A DNA stretch of 64,000 bases from Streptomyces diastatochromogenes (GTDB lineage Bacteria; Actinomycetota; Actinomycetes; Streptomycetales; Streptomycetaceae): NCBI GenBank assembly GCA_026913215.1, contig JAPTYK010000002.1:496001-560000 (forward strand). The letters are read 5' to 3'. Of this stretch, positions 24,575 through 33,064 are shown piece after piece (the stretch's first letter is position 1; every line of letters begins with the position of its first letter). The notes beneath the pieces were generated by a model. The model was not told the DNA's origin, made no database searches, and saw nothing but the letters and a program-made list of their open reading frames with translations. Position numbers and translations under genes: made by a program.

Positions 24575-25629
24575 ATTCATTCGCAGCTACACCGGCGGTT
24601 TCTTCGGCCCCGGCACCAAGTTCGGGCCCGAGGGCTACCAGTCGTCGTTCACCTACGAAAACGCCGTCACCGTCATCGCCCTGACGAAGGGCGCCCGTCG
24701 TGACCTGACCCGCGCGGTGCGGCTGGGCAACAGCCTGCTGTACGCCCAGGACCACGACCCCGAGAACGACGGCCGCATCCGGGCTTCGTACCCGCCCCAT
24801 CCGTTCGTCACCACGCTCGGCCGCGACTACCCGGCCGGCACGCCCTACATCGGCGGCTGGTCGGTCTACACCGGGAACATGGCCTGGGCGGGCATGGCGT
24901 TCTGCCATCTCTACAAGGCGACCGGCGACGGCAGGTACCTCGACGGCGCACTGCGGGCCGCCCATTGGATCCAGACTAACTCGGCCGACGACCGGGAAGC
25001 GGGCGGGTACATCGGCGGATACGCCGACACCTTCACCGCCGAGGACGGCAGCGGCACGGTCAAGCGGACCTGGAAGGCCACCGAGCACAACATCGACGTC
25101 GGCGCGTTCTTCTCCATGCTGAACCAGCTCACCGGTGACCAGGTGTGGAAAGCCCGGTCGGACGACGCGTTCGCCTTCGTCAAGACGATGCGGAGTGCCG
25201 ACCACAACCACCTGTGGACCGGCACCGGCCTTGACGGCGTCACCACCAACGAGGACGCCGTGCCCGAGGGCGTCCGGACCTGGAGCTACCTGGCCACCCT
25301 CGACCCCGGCACCAACGAAAAGCTCTTCAAGGGCGTCAGCTTCGGCGCCATGGACACCACCAAGGTCTGATTCGAAGGCACCGCCCACCTCCTGGCCGCC
25401 TACCACGTCCGCAACAAGACCGGCGACGCCGCCAGCGCCGCCGTCCTCCAGAAGACCCTGGAAAACGCCCAGACCTCGGCCCCCCACAACGACGGCCGGG
25501 CGATCGTCGCCGCCTCCGACGACGGCCTCGACACCGGCCAAGGGCGACCTCTACTACGCCTCCCGCCACACCGGCGCCACCGCCTGGTACCTCCTGGCCG
25601 GCGTCGGAGCCAATCCCTTCCGCCTCTGA
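24575..25629 (+). pseudogene. Fragment of a secreted (alpha/alpha)6-barrel-type protein, truncated and interrupted
   Basis: The frame opens without a start codon at about 24575 (YTGGFFGPGTKFGPEGYQSS), directly after IS debris, so the N-terminus with its signal sequence has been lost. Repeated helical-barrel motifs follow: NSLLYAQDHDPENDGRIRAS, GNMAWAGMAFCHLYKATGDG, WKATEHNIDVGAFFSML and WTGTGLDGVTTNEDAVPEG. A TGA at 25368-25370 stands where W is expected before FEGTAHLLAAYHVRNK, and a frameshift near 25535 separates it from YYASRHTGATAWYLLAGVGA. The family is a common Streptomyces Tat-exported protein, probably a carbohydrate-active or scaffold protein. It is clearly dead here. Confidence 0.75.
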
Positions 25630-25744
25630 CCCCCTGGTAGTCAGGCGTCGCCATCACGTTGCCCGGGGCCTCGTCGGTCATCCACCCTGCCGCAGTCGAT
25701 CCGCCCCATGCATTCGTGGGGCGGGTCACCGAGTCCATCGTCCC

Positions 25745-25856
25745 CACGAGGGCGACGAGGGCGACAGGGCCGACGAGGGCGACGGGGCCGACGAGGGCGA
25801 CAGGGCCGATGGGGCTGACGGGGCTGACGGGGCCGATGGGGCTGACGGGGCCCGCG
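25745..25856. repeat. GC-rich 9/18-bp tandem repeat
   Basis: Alternating acgagggcg, acggggccg and atggggctg units cover about 110 bp. On the plus strand the frame would read a GPTRAT/GPMGLT series that looks collagen-like; the other strand is also open. No start codon with a ribosome-binding site precedes it, and the same frame runs into transposase debris, so I call it a repeat and not a collagen-like gene. Confidence 0.7.
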
Positions 25857-25877
25857 ACCGCCGGAAGCTCGGCGCCT

Positions 25878-26046
25878 GCGGCGGCCGGCTGCCGCGCTCC
25901 GCCCCGGTCGACCACCGCGAGCGCCATGCGGTCGAGCGGGGATCAACCGCCTCAGGAGGACTCGCGCTGTCGCCACGCACTACGGCAAGCTCGCGGTCCG
26001 CTACGAGGCAACTGTGCTGGTCGCAGAGATCAACGCATGGCTATGA
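25878..26046 (+). pseudogene. IS5 transposase 3' fragment
   Basis: The plus strand encodes GGRLPRSAPVDHRERHAVER. After a one-base shift (a missing C in cggggatcaac) it continues as GINRLRRTRAVATHYGK and LAVRYEATVLVAEINAWL, ending in TGA at 26044-26046. This is the C-terminal end, with the catalytic Glu helix, of the same IS5 subgroup whose 5' part lies at 20038-20335. Its stop overlaps the stop of the lipoprotein gene on the other strand. Confidence 0.8.
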
Positions 26047-26523
26047 CCCCGTCTCGCGCGTCATCTCGTAGGTGTTCCCGATGTCGGGATCGCCGTAGAA
26101 GAAGAACAGCTTCAACTCGTCGCGCTGATCGCGGTCCACGTAGAAGGACCACGCGTATGCCGATGGGGGTTCTTCAGGAGCCGCGGTGTCAGTACCCGCC
26201 GCGGGGGAACGGCTCTCCACCCGGGTCCGAGCCGTCAACGCGAGTCGCACGACCTGTCCGCCGCTGCCGTCGGTCAGTTGCCAGGTTCCCCTTCCGGAGA
26301 GGCGCCAGCCGTCCTCGAAGTCGAAGTCCTGCCCGTCCAGCTTCTCGAAAAGAGCCGTTCCGTCCTTGCGAAGCACCACGCGAGTCCCCTCGACGTTTTC
26401 CCAGCCCCCGGCGACTTCGGCCGCCGTGGCGTCGTGGAGCCCTGTTCCCTCGTAGTACTGATAAGGGCCGGCACACGCCGTCAGGACGGCCAGAACCACC
26501 ATCAAGCCCCCGGCGCTCCCCAC
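26041..26523 (-). CDS. Secreted lipoprotein of unknown function
   Basis: 160 residues from GTG 26523. The frame continues upstream, but there the sequence has no signal-peptide character. The N-terminus GSAGGLMVVLAVLTAC gives a short hydrophobic segment with lipobox LTAC (cysteine about residue 17). The mature part reads as a beta-rich binding domain: GWENVEGTRVVLRKDGTALF, FEDGWRLSGRGTWQLTDGSG, and a terminal FFFYGDPDIGNTYEMTRE. This layout (GxW, DGT, GxW) matches lipocalin-like or heavy-metal-resistance-like Streptomyces lipoproteins of unknown role. It would be anchored outside the cell membrane. Confidence 0.75.
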   Translation of the reverse strand: MGSAGGLMVVLAVLTACAGPYQYYEGTGLHDATAAEVAGGWENVEGTRVVLRKDGTALFEKLDGQDFDFEDGWRLSGRGTWQLTDGSGGQVVRLALTARTRVESRSPAAGTDTAAPEEPPSAYAWSFYVDRDQRDELKLFFFYGDPDIGNTYEMTRETGS

Positions 26524-26764
26524 GCACGCAGCCTGCTTCCGCCCGCCACCTGGACCTCCCGCCCTCAGCCCGTACCGGCCAACCGATAGGGGTGGGCCGT
26601 GGAGCGATACCTTGCCAGACTCTTTGAACGCGTTCAACTCTGCGGCTGGAGGGATGGCGCGTACCATCCTCGGCTCATGTGTCCGGCGTTGTTCGCAGCC
26701 GTCGATGAGCATCTCGAACAGCGCTTTCGGTGCATGGCCTGGAGGCTTGCCCTGCTCCCGCACC

Positions 26765-26812
26765 AACCATTCTCGTCACAGCCATCGGTTGATGGCTGTG
26801 ACGAGAATGGTT
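26765..26812. repeat. Perfect 22-bp inverted repeat with a 4-base loop
   Basis: aaccattctcgtcacagcca plus tc (26765-26786) pairs exactly with 26791-26812 around the loop ggtt. It lies about 55 bp upstream of the SRPBCC gene start and 240 bp upstream of the divergent lipoprotein gene, so it is not positioned as a terminator for either. It could be a remnant mobile-element end, a protein-binding site or a transcript hairpin. Confidence 0.8.
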
Positions 26813-26866
26813 GCTCCGTAGAGCTCGTAACACGATCACGGTGAGACACGGTCTACCCTTGCTGGG

Positions 26867-27313
26867 ATGACGTCCCTCGCTGTTACTGCTTCTTCGCACT
26901 CATCGGCGTCTGCCGCCATCGTCTACGCGGCGCTCCTGGATGCAGAATCCTGGCCGCTGTGGTCCCCCTATGTTGACGTCGAGTGGGATGTGCCTGCGGG
27001 AGTCGACCGACCGGCACGTGTGGGCGACCTGCGCACCATCCGTTCCCGCGCTGGACGTATGTGCTGCCGCGAGCGCGTCGTCGAGATGATTCCCGACCAG
27101 CGGTTCAGCTACGAACAGTCCGCAGGGCTGTTCACATCTCATCGAGGGTCTGTGGACCTGGCACGAGCGCCTCATGGCGGCACCAACATCACCTGGTCAG
27201 CGACCTACCGGCACACCCTTCCCCTCTTGGACATGCTCAGGAGAAAGCGTCTGCAAGTTTGGGTGCACGATCTCGCGTCATACGCCAGCTCAATCGTGAG
27301 TCGTAACTCCTAG
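26867..27313 (+). CDS. SRPBCC family protein
   Basis: 148 residues from ATG 26867. The START-like/SRPBCC helix-grip fold is indicated by SASAAIVYAALLDAESWPLW (first helix and strand), GDLRTIRSRAGRMCCRERVV, the strand pair VVEMIPDQRFSYEQSAG, the long C-terminal helix LPLLDMLRRKRLQVWVHDLA, and the typical GTNITWSATYRH strand. Such proteins bind hydrophobic ligands or act as polyketide aromatases/cyclases, and most single-domain copies like this are of unknown function. There is no operon partner: IS debris follows at once. Confidence 0.88.
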   Translation: MTSLAVTASSHSSASAAIVYAALLDAESWPLWSPYVDVEWDVPAGVDRPARVGDLRTIRSRAGRMCCRERVVEMIPDQRFSYEQSAGLFTSHRGSVDLARAPHGGTNITWSATYRHTLPLLDMLRRKRLQVWVHDLASYASSIVSRNS

Positions 27314-27327
27314 AACTACAGAACAAG

Positions 27328-27965
27328 TCACGATTCGATCTTCTTGAGACGCCTCCAGCGGATGAGGCTGCAGGCGAGGGAGACGAAGGCGTCGTGGAGT
27401 TCGGTTCGTCGTTTCCAGCGGACGGCCAAGCGGTTGAACTGGTGGAGCAAGGCGAGGGTCTGCTCGACAACGTAGCGGAGCTTGCCCAGGCCCTTGATGT
27501 TGGGGGCGCCTCTGCGGGAGATCACCGGCAGGATCCGGCGCTTGCGTGGTTCGCGGCGGTGGGGGCGGAGTCGTAGCCCTTGTCGCCGAGCAGGGCCCGG
27601 GGGCGCCGTCGGGGCCGACCGGGGCGTCCGGCGACGGTCAGGATGCCGTCGATCAGGGCGAGGGGCTGGGTGATGTCGTCGACGTCGGCCGCGGTGGTGA
27701 TGACCTTGAGCGGGGTGCCGCGTCCGTCACAGAGCGGGTGGTGTTTGCTGCCCGCCTTCCGCCGGTCGACCGGCGTCGGACCGGCGTCGGCTCTCCCTTT
27801 TCCGCCCGGACTTGTGAGCCGTCGGAGCATGCCCTGGACCAGTCCAGCTCGCCGGCCGCGTTCAGCTTGAGAGGGTTGATCCCGCACTCGACCGCGTGGC
27901 GCTCGCGGTAGTCGGCGGCTTGTGTTTGATCGGCCGGTTGACGACGAGATCATCCGTGTCTGCAT
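27328..27965 (-). pseudogene. IS5 family transposase remnant
   Basis: The minus strand shows KGRADAGPTPVDRRKAGSKH, LCDGRGTPLKVITTAADVDD, ITQPLALIDGILTV and LLGDKGYDSA in one frame. After a shift and a small deletion come LRYVVEQTLALLHQFNRLAV (the catalytic Glu helix, RWVVERTFAWLH in intact copies) and VRWKRRTELHDAFVSLACSL, with a stop at 27328-27330. The N-terminal third is missing. This is the IS5 subgroup with the GSKHHLxxDGxGTPL signature, distinct from the other copies in the window. Confidence 0.85.
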
Positions 27966-28405
27966 CGCCGGCGATGGGCCGATGCCGGCCGGGTTGTCGG
28001 CGCCGTGGCAACGGCGACCGGGGAGCAGTGGGTTCGGGCCGATCCTCGGTGGACGGGACTCACCGCGGTGAGGATGGACAGGAAGCCGGTGATGGTCACC
28101 GCGTAGATCTACGGTGACGTCGAATGTGTTCAGCTGGTCCGAAGGATGGTGCGGCAGGACTTGTCCGGGCGATGACGGTCCGAGTTAGCTGGCGACGCCC
28201 GGCCGAGGAGTACGGTCGGCCATGGAATCCGCCCCTGCGCTCGGGCCGCGTATCCGGCCCATGAGCCGCGGGCTGCACAGCCGGACGTTGGCCCAACCCG
28301 CCTTCGCCCGGGGGGATTCCCTGGTTCCGGGGTGGGGCTGACCATACCCCCGGCCGGGGGACCGTCGGATGTCCCGGTGATCAACGGATCCGTAGCGTCG
28401 TTGTC
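27966..28405. other. Intergenic region, 440 bp
   Basis: No convincing gene is seen. A short GC palindrome (cccccggccggggg) lies at about 28346-28359, 47 bp upstream of the hydrolase start. The remainder holds the presumed promoter of the secreted hydrolase and the outer flank of the IS5 remnant. Long open frames on the minus strand here are shadows of the GC-rich gene that follows. Confidence 0.45.
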
Positions 28406-29689
28406 ATGACCGACACCTTGACCCACACCACGACCCGCACCCGCTCCCGCGCCCGGCAGGCCATGCGGCGCAGGCGAGTGCGCCAGTCCCTGGCCGCCGC
28501 GACCGCTGTTGTCCTCGCCGCTCTTGCCGCGACCCCGGCGGTCGCGGCCTCCGAACACCGCTCGGTCCAGCAGGGCGTGGGGCGAGGGGCCCTTCTTGGT
28601 GTCACTCCCGTCGCAGACCTGAGCCGGGCGGAGGTCGCCGCGTTCCTCAAGGACGCCGGCATCGACCCGGCGACCGTGCGCCATGGTGTGCGCGGCTACC
28701 GGCTCACGTACCGGACCCTGACGCCGCAGGGCGAACCGACCACTGCCACGGGTCTGTTGGTGCTTCCCAAGGGTGGCGAGCACCGGCTCGACCTGGTGGC
28801 CGACACGCACGGCACGATGGTCCACCGGGACTACGCGCCGTCCGTCGCCAAGGACTTCGGGCTGTACGCGCCCTATCTGCACGCCGCCGCGGGCCGCGCC
28901 GTCGCCGCGCCCGACTACCTCGGGCTCGGCAAGGGACCCGGTCTCCACCCGTACATGGACACCGCCTCCTCCGTCTCCGCCTCGCTCGACATGCTGCGGG
29001 CCTCCCGGACCGCCGCGCGTACGCTCGGCAGGCCGCTCACCGGAGACGTGTACGGCACCGGGTTCTCGCAGGGCGGCCAGGTCGCCATGGCGCTGGGCCG
29101 CGAGCTGGCGCGGGGCGCGGACCGGCACTTCCGGCTGCGGGCGCTCGCGCCGGTCGCCGGACCGTACGACTTGCTGGGCGCCGAGACTCCCGCCCTGCTC
29201 GACGGCCGCGTCAACGACATCAGCGGCGTCTTCTACATGTCGTACTTCCTCACCGCGCAGAACCGGCTGCGCCCCGTGTACGACAACCCCGCCGAGGTCT
29301 TCCGGCAGCCGTACGCGGGATACGTGGAGGAACTCTTCGACACCCGGCACACCGAGGAGGACATCTTCACGAAGCTGCCCGGCTCGGTGAAGGAGCTCCT
29401 GACCGACGACTTCTACGAGCGGCTGCGGCACCCGGACGGCGGCCTCCTGGCCGCGCTCAAGGCCCAGGACGGGACCTGCGACTGGAAGCCCGACGTGCCC
29501 GTACGGCTGCACAGCGCGGCCGGCGACACGGACGTCCCGATCGCCAACTCCATCAGCTGCGCGGCCGATCTCGCCCGCAACGGTGTGACGGCCCCCGTGA
29601 TCGACCACGGAAAGACCGACCACAACGGGTCTTTCAAGCTGGCGGGGCCCCAGATCGTGCGCTGGTTCGACACGCTCGCACGCCGCTGA
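28406..29689 (+). CDS. Secreted alpha/beta hydrolase (lipase/esterase type)
   Basis: 427 residues from ATG 28406. An Arg-rich N-region (RRRRVRQSL) precedes a hydrophobic core AAATAVVLAALAATPAVAAS with an AxA cleavage site near residue 48, so the protein is exported (Sec, possibly Tat). The nucleophile elbow is GTGFSQGGQVAMALG (GxSxG, serine near residue 223). The acid is expected in SAAGDTDVPI and the catalytic His in GKTDHNGSF near the C-terminus. The arrangement fits secreted lipase-like alpha/beta hydrolases related to the secretory lipase family. The gene stands alone, with long non-coding flanks on both sides. Substrate unknown. Confidence 0.88.
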   Translation: MTDTLTHTTTRTRSRARQAMRRRRVRQSLAAATAVVLAALAATPAVAASEHRSVQQGVGRGALLGVTPVADLSRAEVAAFLKDAGIDPATVRHGVRGYRLTYRTLTPQGEPTTATGLLVLPKGGEHRLDLVADTHGTMVHRDYAPSVAKDFGLYAPYLHAAAGRAVAAPDYLGLGKGPGLHPYMDTASSVSASLDMLRASRTAARTLGRPLTGDVYGTGFSQGGQVAMALGRELARGADRHFRLRALAPVAGPYDLLGAETPALLDGRVNDISGVFYMSYFLTAQNRLRPVYDNPAEVFRQPYAGYVEELFDTRHTEEDIFTKLPGSVKELLTDDFYERLRHPDGGLLAALKAQDGTCDWKPDVPVRLHSAAGDTDVPIANSISCAADLARNGVTAPVIDHGKTDHNGSFKLAGPQIVRWFDTLARR

Positions 29690-30322
29690 CGCGGGGTTTC
29701 GTGTGCCGGCCGCCGTGCCTTGTTCGACAGAAGCCGGTCGACCGACCCCACTGTCCGCGCCACACGTTGCCTCGGCAGCCGGCACTGTTTTTGTGAAAGT
29801 CGTTCAGGTGACGCCCTGAGCCTCCTCCAACCTTGCTTCGAGCAGGTCAGATGCAGGGCAAGCCCGCGCCGGTAAGCGCGTCGACGATGCCGGCGATGGG
29901 CCCGTAGCCGGGCGGACGAGGAGCGCAGGGCCGAGCTGGACACGTCGGTCCCGACGGGTAGACAAGTATGCGAAGCCTTTGGTGGAGACGGCCCTTTCGG
30001 TCGAAAACCCGTCTACCAGGGGCTTTCGCTGCGCTGTCAGGGCAACTGGATACCTGGGCAACAGCCAGGTCAGGTGGGAAAGAAGATCGCTGTTCCCGGT
30101 CGTGCGTTGGGCCGGTCGCCACCAGTGCCATGCTCTCGCGGCGCGCGCAGAGGGCGACAAGGCGCCGCGGCCGTTCGGATTCCTGCGCGTACTCGTACGC
30201 ACGTACGCACGTACGGTTTTCTGCGGTAACGCCCGTGATAATCGCGTGGTCTGCATCAAGACGTGAGCAGCCGGGGGCGCATATGGGCAACTTTCGCGTG
30301 ACCGGAGGACCACGCCGATGCG
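29690..30322. other. Non-coding region, about 630 bp
   Basis: No supportable gene. Both strands have long open frames, but they are Arg/Ala/Pro-rich and lack ribosome-binding sites. A short cgtacgcacgtacgcacgtacg-type alternating tract (near 30195-30216) lies here. The AT content is locally higher than in the genes around it, which suggests old, degraded or regulatory DNA. Confidence 0.4.
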
Positions 30323-30709
30323 GTGGAGAGCTGGACAGTGTCCCTGCGGGGCGGAGAAGCCACGCTCAAGGTCCACCAGCTCGTGGCGGACCCGCTGTTG
30401 TTGCGGTGGCGGATAGGGAAAGGCTTCGAGGGCGAGGCGGACGGGGAACCGTTCCATTTTACCGGCACGTCCGCACTGCGGCGGTCCCGCCGGTCGGTCG
30501 CGTACGAAGGGCCCGCGATCGATGTCCGGATCGTGCCGCGCGCGTTCAGCCTCCGTCTTGTCGAGAGGGGAGAGGAGGTCGGATTCCGCTCATCCGGCAA
30601 TCAGTGGGAGCTGCCGGACCCCACTGATCACGCTGTGCTGGCCGTCTGCCTCTTCGAGTGGGCCGGATGGGAGGACCTGCTCAGGACACCCGTGCTCCGG
30701 GACCTGTGA
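30323..30709 (+). CDS. Conserved hypothetical protein
   Basis: 128 residues from GTG 30323, with GGAGGAC about 13 bases upstream. The product is basic with a beta-rich pattern: WTVSLRGGEATLKVHQLVAD, LLLRWRIGKGFEGEADGEPF, and RSVAYEGPAIDVRIVPRAFS. It ends LFEWAGWEDLLRTPVLRDL. No signal peptide, membrane segment or known motif. It looks like a single-domain hypothetical of the kind often seen beside lipase genes, but I cannot assign a function. Confidence 0.55.
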   Translation: MESWTVSLRGGEATLKVHQLVADPLLLRWRIGKGFEGEADGEPFHFTGTSALRRSRRSVAYEGPAIDVRIVPRAFSLRLVERGEEVGFRSSGNQWELPDPTDHAVLAVCLFEWAGWEDLLRTPVLRDL

Positions 30710-30767
30710 CGGGCTGACGCATGCTTCGTCATCGCTCAACCGGCGCACCGGGCCAACAGGGAGACCT

Positions 30768-31202
30768 CTACGGGGCGGAGATGCCGCCGCACGGCTTCTC
30801 GACGTACTTCTTCGCGATCTCGCTCTTCCAGTGCGCGGCTACGGCCTCGGTGGTCTTTCCGGCCGGCACGGGCCGGACGAACCGTGTGAACCAGGTGCCT
30901 TGCTCCGGGCCCAGCACCGACACCTCATACCGGCTGCCCGTCCGGAGCTTCTCCGGGGCACCCTGCGGCAGCCCGATCTCCGCCTCGCCAGGCAGCGTGC
31001 CCTTGAACACCGCCACCGTGCGCCCCCTGAAGGTCTGGAGCCCGGCTCCGTCGTCGCCCTTCGTCACGAACCGTCCGCGCTCTACGACGTCCACCGGGGC
31101 CAGGTGCTGTGCCCTGGCCGCCTCCGCCGCCTCCGCCGCGTCCGACGGATCCGCCGCGCACAGCGACTCGACGTGTGCCATGTCGTCCTGCTGGGAGTAC
31201 AC
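30768..31202 (-). CDS. Hypothetical protein, possibly N-terminally incomplete
   Basis: 144 residues from GTG 31202 (MYSQQDDMAHVESLCAADPS). The preceding in-frame codons (GSAGLGGVV) look like the end of a membrane anchor, and an in-frame stop near 31253 cuts them off. The real protein may therefore have had an N-terminal transmembrane segment that is now out of frame. The body has ERGRFVTKGDDGAGLQTFRG, TVAVFKGTLPGEAEIGLPQG and WFTRFVRPVPAGKTTEAVAA, suggesting a small beta-rich extracytoplasmic domain. No known motif. It is divergent from the toxin-antitoxin pair. Confidence 0.5.
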   Translation of the reverse strand: MYSQQDDMAHVESLCAADPSDAAEAAEAARAQHLAPVDVVERGRFVTKGDDGAGLQTFRGRTVAVFKGTLPGEAEIGLPQGAPEKLRTGSRYEVSVLGPEQGTWFTRFVRPVPAGKTTEAVAAHWKSEIAKKYVEKPCGGISAP

Positions 31203-31304
31203 GACGCCGCCGAGCCCCGCCGAGCCCCGCGTACCCGGGGCGCTGCCGGGGCTTCACGCACCACCGGTATTCGTGAAGGTACCTACCGGTGCATACTCGT
31301 GGGC

Positions 31305-31556
31305 ATGGCAGACACCACAGTGAAGGTCAGCTCCGAGACCAAGAACCGGTTGGCCGCCGTCGCCGAGGCACGCGGTATGAGCCTGCGCGCGTTCCTGGCG
31401 GATCTGGCCGTCCAGGAGGAGAACCACCTGAGGCTGACCAAGGCGACCGCCGTGTTCCACGAGGTCACCCGGCGGCCGGGCATCGCCGAGGCGTTCGACG
31501 CGGCGTTCCCCGAGGACGCACCGGCTCCCCGGGACGCCGCGCGCCGGGCGGCCTGA
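31305..31556 (+). CDS. Antitoxin, ribbon-helix-helix type
   Basis: 83 residues from ATG 31305. The N-terminal half is a ribbon-helix-helix DNA-binding domain: TTVKVSSETKNRLAAVAEAR (strand plus helix 1), then GMSLRAFLADLAVQEENHLR (helix 2). The Pro/Ala-rich C-terminus is the part that usually wraps the toxin. The toxin gene begins 3 bases after the stop codon, so the pair is coupled. RHH antitoxins repress their own operon by binding palindromes near the start; candidate half-sites (ccggtgc, ccggtatt) lie at 31264-31291, but I could not define an operator. Confidence 0.8.
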   Translation: MADTTVKVSSETKNRLAAVAEARGMSLRAFLADLAVQEENHLRLTKATAVFHEVTRRPGIAEAFDAAFPEDAPAPRDAARRAA

Positions 31557-31558
31557 CC

Positions 31559-31939
31559 TTGGAACTGCACGTCGACCTCCGGTGGCTCCTCGACCGTCAG
31601 GAGGACCTGCTCGGCAAGGAGTTCGGCGTCCGCGACTGGTCGGGGCTCGTAGCCGCCGTCGCACGGCACAAGGTGAACACCCCCGATCTCGACGCCGGCG
31701 AGCCCGACCCCTACTGGCGCGCCGCGGCGCTGTTGGACGCGCTCGTACTGCTGCGCCCCCTGCCGGCCCGCAACGCGTTCTTCGCGTACGGCGTGGCCGT
31801 GGCGTACATCCGGGCTTCCGGGGCGACGGTCGATGACACCTTCGAGCCGTGGGAGACGCTGATCCGCGACGTCCGCGGGCTGCGGCTGTCCGTATACGAC
31901 ATCGCGGACCGGCTGCGGTCGATGCAGCCGCTCCACTGA
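31559..31939 (+). CDS. Fic/Doc-like toxin component, active-site motif degenerate
   Basis: 126 residues from TTG 31559, 3 bases after the antitoxin stop. It is an all-helical protein of the length and layout of Doc toxins: WLLDRQEDLLGKEFGVRDWS, LVAAVARHKVNTPDL, then WRAAALLDALVLLRPLPARN, and the C-terminal LSVYDIADRLRSM. In Doc the catalytic motif is HxFxxxNKR. The corresponding segment here is RPLPARNAF, which lacks the His and the final basic residue, so AMP-transfer or phosphorylation activity is doubtful. Together with its antitoxin it matches the common Streptomyces Doc-type module. Confidence 0.7.
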   Translation: MELHVDLRWLLDRQEDLLGKEFGVRDWSGLVAAVARHKVNTPDLDAGEPDPYWRAAALLDALVLLRPLPARNAFFAYGVAVAYIRASGATVDDTFEPWETLIRDVRGLRLSVYDIADRLRSMQPLH

Positions 31940-32110
31940 CGGTCGTGCCGGGCTGGCAACTTCGCAGAGCGCTGTGGGGGATGGGCTGGTTACGAGGCGC
32001 TCCGCAGCCCCGGAGTACCGAAAGGGGCAAGTTCCCAAGAAGGACAGCGGAAGCAGGACGGCTCAGGAGGCGGAGGGCTCAGGGGGCGGAGGGCCCAGCA
32101 GGCGGACGAT

Positions 32111-32488
32111 TCAGGCGGTGGACGACTCGATCTCCCCCGCAAAGACGATGATCTGGTCGATGAGGCTCCGTCGCAGGTGGACGACGTCCGTTCCCGCCAG
32201 GCGGGGGCCTCCGTCCGGTGTGGTGAAGACCCACTGGTACCGGGCCCACTCGTCGGGCATGTCCACCGCTGAGCAGCGCACCATCGTGCCGGTTCCCGCC
32301 GGGTGGCGACGGATGTCCCGTACGAACTGCTCGACCGCCGCGATCCCTTCGCTGCGGCCCAACGGTCCCCAGAAGACCACGTCTGAGGTCAGGGCCTGGG
32401 AGAGCAGGTCGGTCACATAGCTGTCGTCCGAGGCGTTGAACGCGGAGATGAACGTGTCGATCGCGGAGCGTGCCGTCTCTTCCTGCAT
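32111..32488 (-). CDS. NTF2/SnoaL-like (SgcJ/EcaC type) small protein
   Basis: 125 residues from ATG 32488. The cone-shaped alpha+beta fold is recognisable from the N-terminal helix TARSAIDTFISAFNASDDSY, the strand VVFWGPLGRSEGIAAVEQFV, and the terminal sheet (YQWVFTTPDGGPRLAGTDVV, then QIIVFAGEIES). Members range from steroid isomerases and polyketide cyclases to proteins of unknown function. It sits about 580 bp downstream of the Rieske gene of the PTM cluster, in the same orientation. A role in PTM biosynthesis is possible but unsupported, because known PTM loci do not need a SnoaL enzyme. Confidence 0.82.
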   Translation of the reverse strand: MQEETARSAIDTFISAFNASDDSYVTDLLSQALTSDVVFWGPLGRSEGIAAVEQFVRDIRRHPAGTGTMVRCSAVDMPDEWARYQWVFTTPDGGPRLAGTDVVHLRRSLIDQIIVFAGEIESSTA

Positions 32489-33064
32489 ACCCCAGTAATA
32501 CCAGCCGTCGCGCGTGCGCTCGTCCCGCGAGCTGTTTTCCGATCACGGTGGACCGTCCCGGTCGCAGCACTGGCTTGATCTTCAACGGACCCAGTCAACC
32601 TGTGCTTTCTCCCCAGTTTGCGACCGGGCCCGTTCCGCCGGCGTGGCCGTAGGGGCCGTGCGGCGGCAGCTGACCAGCAGATGCTTCGTCTGTTGGTGGT
32701 ACATGCCTCGCGTGGCCGCTGACCAGAGGAAACGGCCACGATCCGGCCAAGCCGCAGGCGGCTGGTCCGCGTAGGGACCGGATCGAGGTCGACGGGGCGA
32801 GCGCCTCGGCCGGCCACATGGCGATCCTCTCCCCGACCGTCACCGGCGGCGCCACCCGGTGCACGGCGGCGACCCGGTGGGTCTCGTCCAGCGTCGGCAC
32901 CGGCGGCCGGCAGGTCTCGCACCGGGCCGCACCTTGAAGGCCGGCAGGCGCGGCGGAGCGCCGGGCACCTCGCCGCCGCCCCGAACGCCCCGTCCTCCCG
33001 TCCTCCCACCCTCCCGTCCCCCCGTCCCCCGTCCGGCGAAGCCCCGCTTCTCGGAGCGGCCGGG
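32489..33064. other. Unresolved region downstream of the PTM cluster
   Basis: On the minus strand 32900-32750 encodes a coherent-looking stretch (CETCRPPVPTLDETHRVAAV, then VTVGERIAMWPAEALAPSTS) without a start codon. It may be the remains of a gene or the end of a frame-shifted one. The rest has long arginine-rich frames on both strands and no supportable gene. No P450 heme motif (FxxGxHxCxG) is found here, so the usual last PTM gene is not simply decayed in this gap. Confidence 0.45.

Noticed and set aside
25659..26627. Collagen-like gene on the plus strand
   Set aside because: No ribosome-binding site or signal; the frame overlaps transposase debris and a well-supported lipoprotein gene on the other strand.
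28130..29785. Minus-strand open frame opposite the secreted hydrolase
   Set aside because: The plus strand has signal peptide, GxSxG and catalytic His, while this frame has no family features.
30768..31202. A third toxin-antitoxin gene
   Set aside because: No antitoxin or toxin fold was recognised; the gene is divergent and unrelated to the RHH/Doc pair.
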